This document shows, piece by piece, positions 13,610 to 16,360 of a stretch of 16,360 bases of DNA. Every line of letters starts with the position of its first letter. Positions within the stretch are counted from its first letter, which is position 1. The notes below the pieces were generated by a model that saw only the letters and a list, made by a program, of their open reading frames with translations, made no database searches and was not told where the DNA came from. This DNA comes from Sphingomonadales bacterium (GTDB lineage Bacteria > Pseudomonadota > Alphaproteobacteria > Sphingomonadales > Sphingomonadaceae), in NCBI GenBank assembly GCA_020200935.1, contig JAIVHR010000169.1, positions 1 through 16,360 on the forward strand, read 5' to 3'. The position numbers and the translations under genes are program-made.

Positions 13610-14251
13610 ATGGTTCGAACCGCACTGAAACTGGGGCTCGTCGCATTGGCGAGCATGGCCGCTCAACCGGCGGCGGCGCAGGTCTTCTTCTATCCGCCCG
13701 AGCATGAAGGCGCGCCGGTGACCGGCGCCGAACCTGGACTGTTCGTGCCGTCGATGCCCGGCGCCAACCCGGCCGACTATCGCGCCAACCTCATCTGGAA
13801 TCTGCGATCGAGCCTCAATGTCGCGGCGCTCAATTGCCAATATTGGCCCTATCTCAACGCCGTCGACAATTACAATTCACTGCTCCGCCATCATGCCGAC
13901 GAACTCAATTCGGCCTATGAGGCGCTCAAGGATTATTTCCGCCGCACCGGGGGGCGCAGCTGGCAGTCGACGATGGATACCTACACGACCTCGATGTATC
14001 AGGGCTATATCCGCATCGGATCGCAGCGCAGCTTCTGCCACGCGGCCGCCGAAACGATCCGCGATGCGCTCGCCCGCCCCAAGGGGCAGCTCCACCTGAC
14101 CGCAGCCAACCGGATGCGCCAGATGCGCAACAGCCTCGTCAATTACAGCGACAACACCCTGCCGTTTAACGAGCCGGTCCCCGTGCCCCCGCTGCCGCGG
14201 CTCGACGACGCCTGCTGGCGCGGCGACCAATACGACACGCGCCGCTGCTGA
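13610..14251 (+). CDS. Exported protein of unknown function with four cysteines
   Basis: The 213-residue product begins with a clear Sec signal (MVRTALKLGLVALASMAAQPAAAQ), with cleavage expected after AAA at residue 23. The mature part is rich in Tyr, Asn and Arg, looks mainly helical (about 57-175) and ends in a proline-rich stretch (184-197). Its four cysteines (76, 143, 202, 213, the last residue) could form two disulfides in the periplasm. I recognise no domain; it may be a sphingomonad-specific family. ATG 13610 is preceded by GGGAGA. The 15-base leader GGGAGAGTATCGATG resembles that of the lipoprotein gene (GGGAGTATATCGATG; 13 of 15 identical), so the two may share control. The 143 bases between the terminator and this start hold no clear promoter match. 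Confidence 0.82.
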   Translation: MVRTALKLGLVALASMAAQPAAAQVFFYPPEHEGAPVTGAEPGLFVPSMPGANPADYRANLIWNLRSSLNVAALNCQYWPYLNAVDNYNSLLRHHADELNSAYEALKDYFRRTGGRSWQSTMDTYTTSMYQGYIRIGSQRSFCHAAAETIRDALARPKGQLHLTAANRMRQMRNSLVNYSDNTLPFNEPVPVPPLPRLDDACWRGDQYDTRRC

Positions 14252-14264
14252 CCGCACTTTTTCT

Positions 14265-14285
14265 CTCTCCCTAAGGGGGAGAGGG
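14265..14285. repeat. Palindrome whose right arm resembles a Shine-Dalgarno ahead of the kpsC-like gene
   Basis: CTCTCCC (14265-14271) pairs with GGGAGAG (14277-14283) around a five-base loop. The right side reads GGGGAGAGGG (14276-14285), the same ten bases as the right arm of the 4520-4543 palindrome. It is again 7 bases before a possible start codon (TTG 14293). No T-tract follows. Confidence 0.6.
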
Positions 14286-14292
14286 GAATAGG

Positions 14293-16360
14293 TTGCAAAT
14301 CGCCTCACCGCTCTCCATCCCGGCGCCGATGAGCGATCCGGTCCATCACCGCCTGCCCTTCGCGCATCTGCTCGTGCCGCGGCCGTCGGTCGCCGCACTG
14401 CCGCGGCTCGACGCCTTCCTGCCCGACATCAAGGCGGTCGAACGAAATCCGAAGCCGGGCGCGCAGACCGAGGCGATCGCCGGCTGGGGCTACAAGCCGA
14501 CGGCCGGCAAGGCGCGCGACCTGGCGCGCCATACCGGGCTGCCGTATGTGGCGCTCGAAGACGGCTTTCTGCGCTCGATTGGCCTCGGCGAAGCCGGCAC
14601 CCCGCCGCTGAGCCTCGTCGCCGACGATCTCGGCATCTATTACGACGCGCGCGGCCCTTCGCGGATCGAGCAGCTGCTCGAAAGCGGCGCGGGGCTGACG
14701 CCCGAAATTATCGTCCGCGCGACGGAAGCGATGGCGCGAATCGTCGAGACCGGCCTTTCCAAGACCAACGCCGCGCCGCCGCTAGCCGAGGATGCGCTGC
14801 CCGCCTCCGAAAACCGGCGCGTGCTGATCGTCGACCAGACCGCCGGCGATGCCTCGATCGAAGGCGGGCTGGCGGACGCCGCGAGCTTCGTCGCGATGAT
14901 CGAGGCGGCGAAGCGCGACGAGCCCGATGCCGAGATCGTCGTCCGCCGCCACCCGGCCGTCGCCGCCGGTCTCAAGCGCGGCTGCATCCCCGAAAGCGCG
15001 CTCGGAGGCGTGACGTTGCTCGATATCGAAGCCCGCGCCGCCGACATTCTCGGCCGGGTCGACGCCGTCTATTGCGTCTCGAGCCTGATGGGTTTCGAGG
15101 CGCTGATCCGGAAGCTGCCGGTACGCTGTTTCGGCATGCCCTTCTATGCCGGATGGGGTGCGACGCGCGACGAAGTCGATTGCGAACGGCGCAGCTCGAC
15201 GCGCAGCCCGGCGGAGATCTTCGCCGCCGCCTATCTGCTCTACAGCCGCTATGTCGATCCGATCTCGGGCGAGCCTACGACGCTCGAGGCGACGATCGAA
15301 CGGCTCGCCGACTGGTGCGACATTGCCGACCGGAATGCCGGCCATTTCGCCGCGCTCGGCTTCACGCCCTGGAAGCGCGCGGCGGTGCGCAACGCGGTAT
15401 CGGGTCCGCGCGCCTCGATCTCGTTCCATGGTTCGCTGACCCGCGCCGCCGACGAGATCGAGCGCCGCGGCGGACGGCTGCTGGTCTGGGCCGGCAAGGA
15501 ACATGAAGCGCTGCGCCACGATTTCGCCCGGCTCGACCTGCCGCTCTGGCGGATGGAAGACGGGTTCCTGCGCTCGCGCGGGCTCGGTTCGGATTTCCAC
15601 CTTCCGGCCTCGATCGTGCTCGACGATATCGGCATCTATTTCGACCGCCACCGCCCCTCGCGGCTCGAAAACATCCTCGCGAATACAAACTTCCCGCCCG
15701 AATTGACCGCTCGCGCAGCAGCGCTGCGCGAGCGGCTGGTCGAACTGGGGCTCAGCAAATACAATGTCGGCGCGCCGCCGACATTCGCGCCGAACAGCGG
15801 AAGACGGACGGTTCTCGTCGTCGGCCAGGTCGAAGATGACCGCTCGATCGAGCGCGGCACTTCGGACATCGCCACCAACCGCGCTTTGCTAACCGCCGCG
15901 CGCGCCGACCATCCCGACGCCTTCCTCGTCTACAAGCCGCATCCCGATGTCGAGACTGGCAATCGGACCGGCACGATTCCGGAAAGCGAGCTGGCGCGGC
16001 TCGCCGACCATGTCGCGCGCGAGGCCGATATCGACGCCTGCCTGCGCGCCTGCGACGCGCTCGCGACGATGACTTCGCTCGCCGGCTTCGAGGCGCTGCT
16101 GCGCGGCAAGCGCGTCGTCACCTATGGCCAGCCCTTCTATGCCGGATGGGGGCTGACCGAGGATCGGCTCGACTGCGAACGGCGGACGCGAAAGCTGAGC
16201 CTCGACGAACTCGTCGCCGGCGCGCTGATCCTCTATCCGCGCTACATCCATCCGCCGACCGGCCTGCCCTGCCGCCCCGAAGAGATCGTCGACTGGCTCG
16301 CCGACGCCCCGCCGCCCGGCCACAAGCGTTGGCGCTGGGCGCGCGCGCTCTGGGCTAGCC
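14293..16360 (+). CDS. kpsC: KpsC/LpsZ-like capsular polysaccharide Kdo transferase with tandem domains (3' partial)
   Basis: KpsC builds the poly-Kdo linker that joins group 2-type capsule to its lipid anchor, using two GT99-type modules on the inner face of the membrane. The frame stays open to the window end. From ATG 14329 it gives 677 codons, about the full 675 of E. coli KpsC, so the stop should lie just outside. Two homologous modules are visible. EDGFLRS is at 14557-14577 and 15556-15576, and FYAGWG followed by D-CERR is at 15142-15159 and 16135-16152. This gives a repeat length of about 330 residues. DDLGIYYD/DDIGIYFD, PSR and GFEAL also recur. I chose TTG 14293 because of the purine-rich site 7 bases upstream. 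ATG 14329 has no ribosome site but is the conservative alternative. No other capsule gene is in the window. Confidence 0.88.
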   Translation, partial: MQIASPLSIPAPMSDPVHHRLPFAHLLVPRPSVAALPRLDAFLPDIKAVERNPKPGAQTEAIAGWGYKPTAGKARDLARHTGLPYVALEDGFLRSIGLGEAGTPPLSLVADDLGIYYDARGPSRIEQLLESGAGLTPEIIVRATEAMARIVETGLSKTNAAPPLAEDALPASENRRVLIVDQTAGDASIEGGLADAASFVAMIEAAKRDEPDAEIVVRRHPAVAAGLKRGCIPESALGGVTLLDIEARAADILGRVDAVYCVSSLMGFEALIRKLPVRCFGMPFYAGWGATRDEVDCERRSSTRSPAEIFAAAYLLYSRYVDPISGEPTTLEATIERLADWCDIADRNAGHFAALGFTPWKRAAVRNAVSGPRASISFHGSLTRAADEIERRGGRLLVWAGKEHEALRHDFARLDLPLWRMEDGFLRSRGLGSDFHLPASIVLDDIGIYFDRHRPSRLENILANTNFPPELTARAAALRERLVELGLSKYNVGAPPTFAPNSGRRTVLVVGQVEDDRSIERGTSDIATNRALLTAARADHPDAFLVYKPHPDVETGNRTGTIPESELARLADHVAREADIDACLRACDALATMTSLAGFEALLRGKRVVTYGQPFYAGWGLTEDRLDCERRTRKLSLDELVAGALILYPRYIHPPTGLPCRPEEIVDWLADAPPPGHKRWRWARALWAS

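Noticed and set aside
14252..14292. Intrinsic terminator after the exported protein gene
   Set aside because: The T-run (14258-14262) lies before the hairpin, not after it, so it does not fit termination on the + strand. On the - strand the hairpin would be followed by A residues.

Overview
The window is high-GC DNA, roughly two-thirds G+C where counted by hand, with densely packed genes and many overlapping start/stop codons. Protein sequences, gene order and the dispersed intergenic palindromes point to an alphaproteobacterium, most likely a member of the Sphingomonadales. The order rplY-pth, then ychF followed by a MaoC gene, is typical of alphaproteobacteria, and the CTTCGACAAGCTCAG repeat is one I know from sphingomonads. 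No rRNA, tRNA, CRISPR, phage or insertion-sequence genes were seen, and no gene-free stretch exceeds 300 bases.

Left part (1-6131, + strand). The 3' part of rplY (ribosomal protein L25) ends at a strong terminator. A REP-like inverted repeat follows, then pth (peptidyl-tRNA hydrolase), which overlaps a polytopic membrane protein by four bases. That membrane protein carries ordered remnants of FtsW/RodA (SEDS) motifs but seems to lack their catalytic loop. Next come a short-chain dehydrogenase with a twin-arginine signal, an MgtE-type Mg2+ transporter without the MgtE N domain, ychF and a MaoC-like dehydratase.

Middle part (6211-9404, - strand). This is the respiratory cytochrome bc1 operon petA-petB-petC (Rieske protein, cytochrome b, cytochrome c1), followed by apt. 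Cytochrome b is damaged or split. The frame ends after transmembrane helix F at a TGATG junction, and the C-terminal helix H and tail continue in another frame. Helix G and its flanking loop, some 45-50 residues, are absent. This is the most striking anomaly of the window.

Right part (9591-16360). A + strand operon trmL-hemF-GNAT acetyltransferase has overlapping junctions. It converges on a lower-GC membrane protein gene on the - strand, which is divergent from lipB. A small acidic lipoprotein and an exported four-cysteine protein of unknown function follow. Last comes a tandem-domain KpsC-like capsule Kdo transferase that runs off the right edge.

The genes are mostly housekeeping: translation quality control, haem synthesis, respiration, lipoylation and purine salvage. 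I see no clear multi-gene novel system. The unusual signals are the split cytochrome b, the SEDS-like protein, the Tat-targeted dehydrogenase, and palindromes placed so that they cover Shine-Dalgarno sites or start codons.
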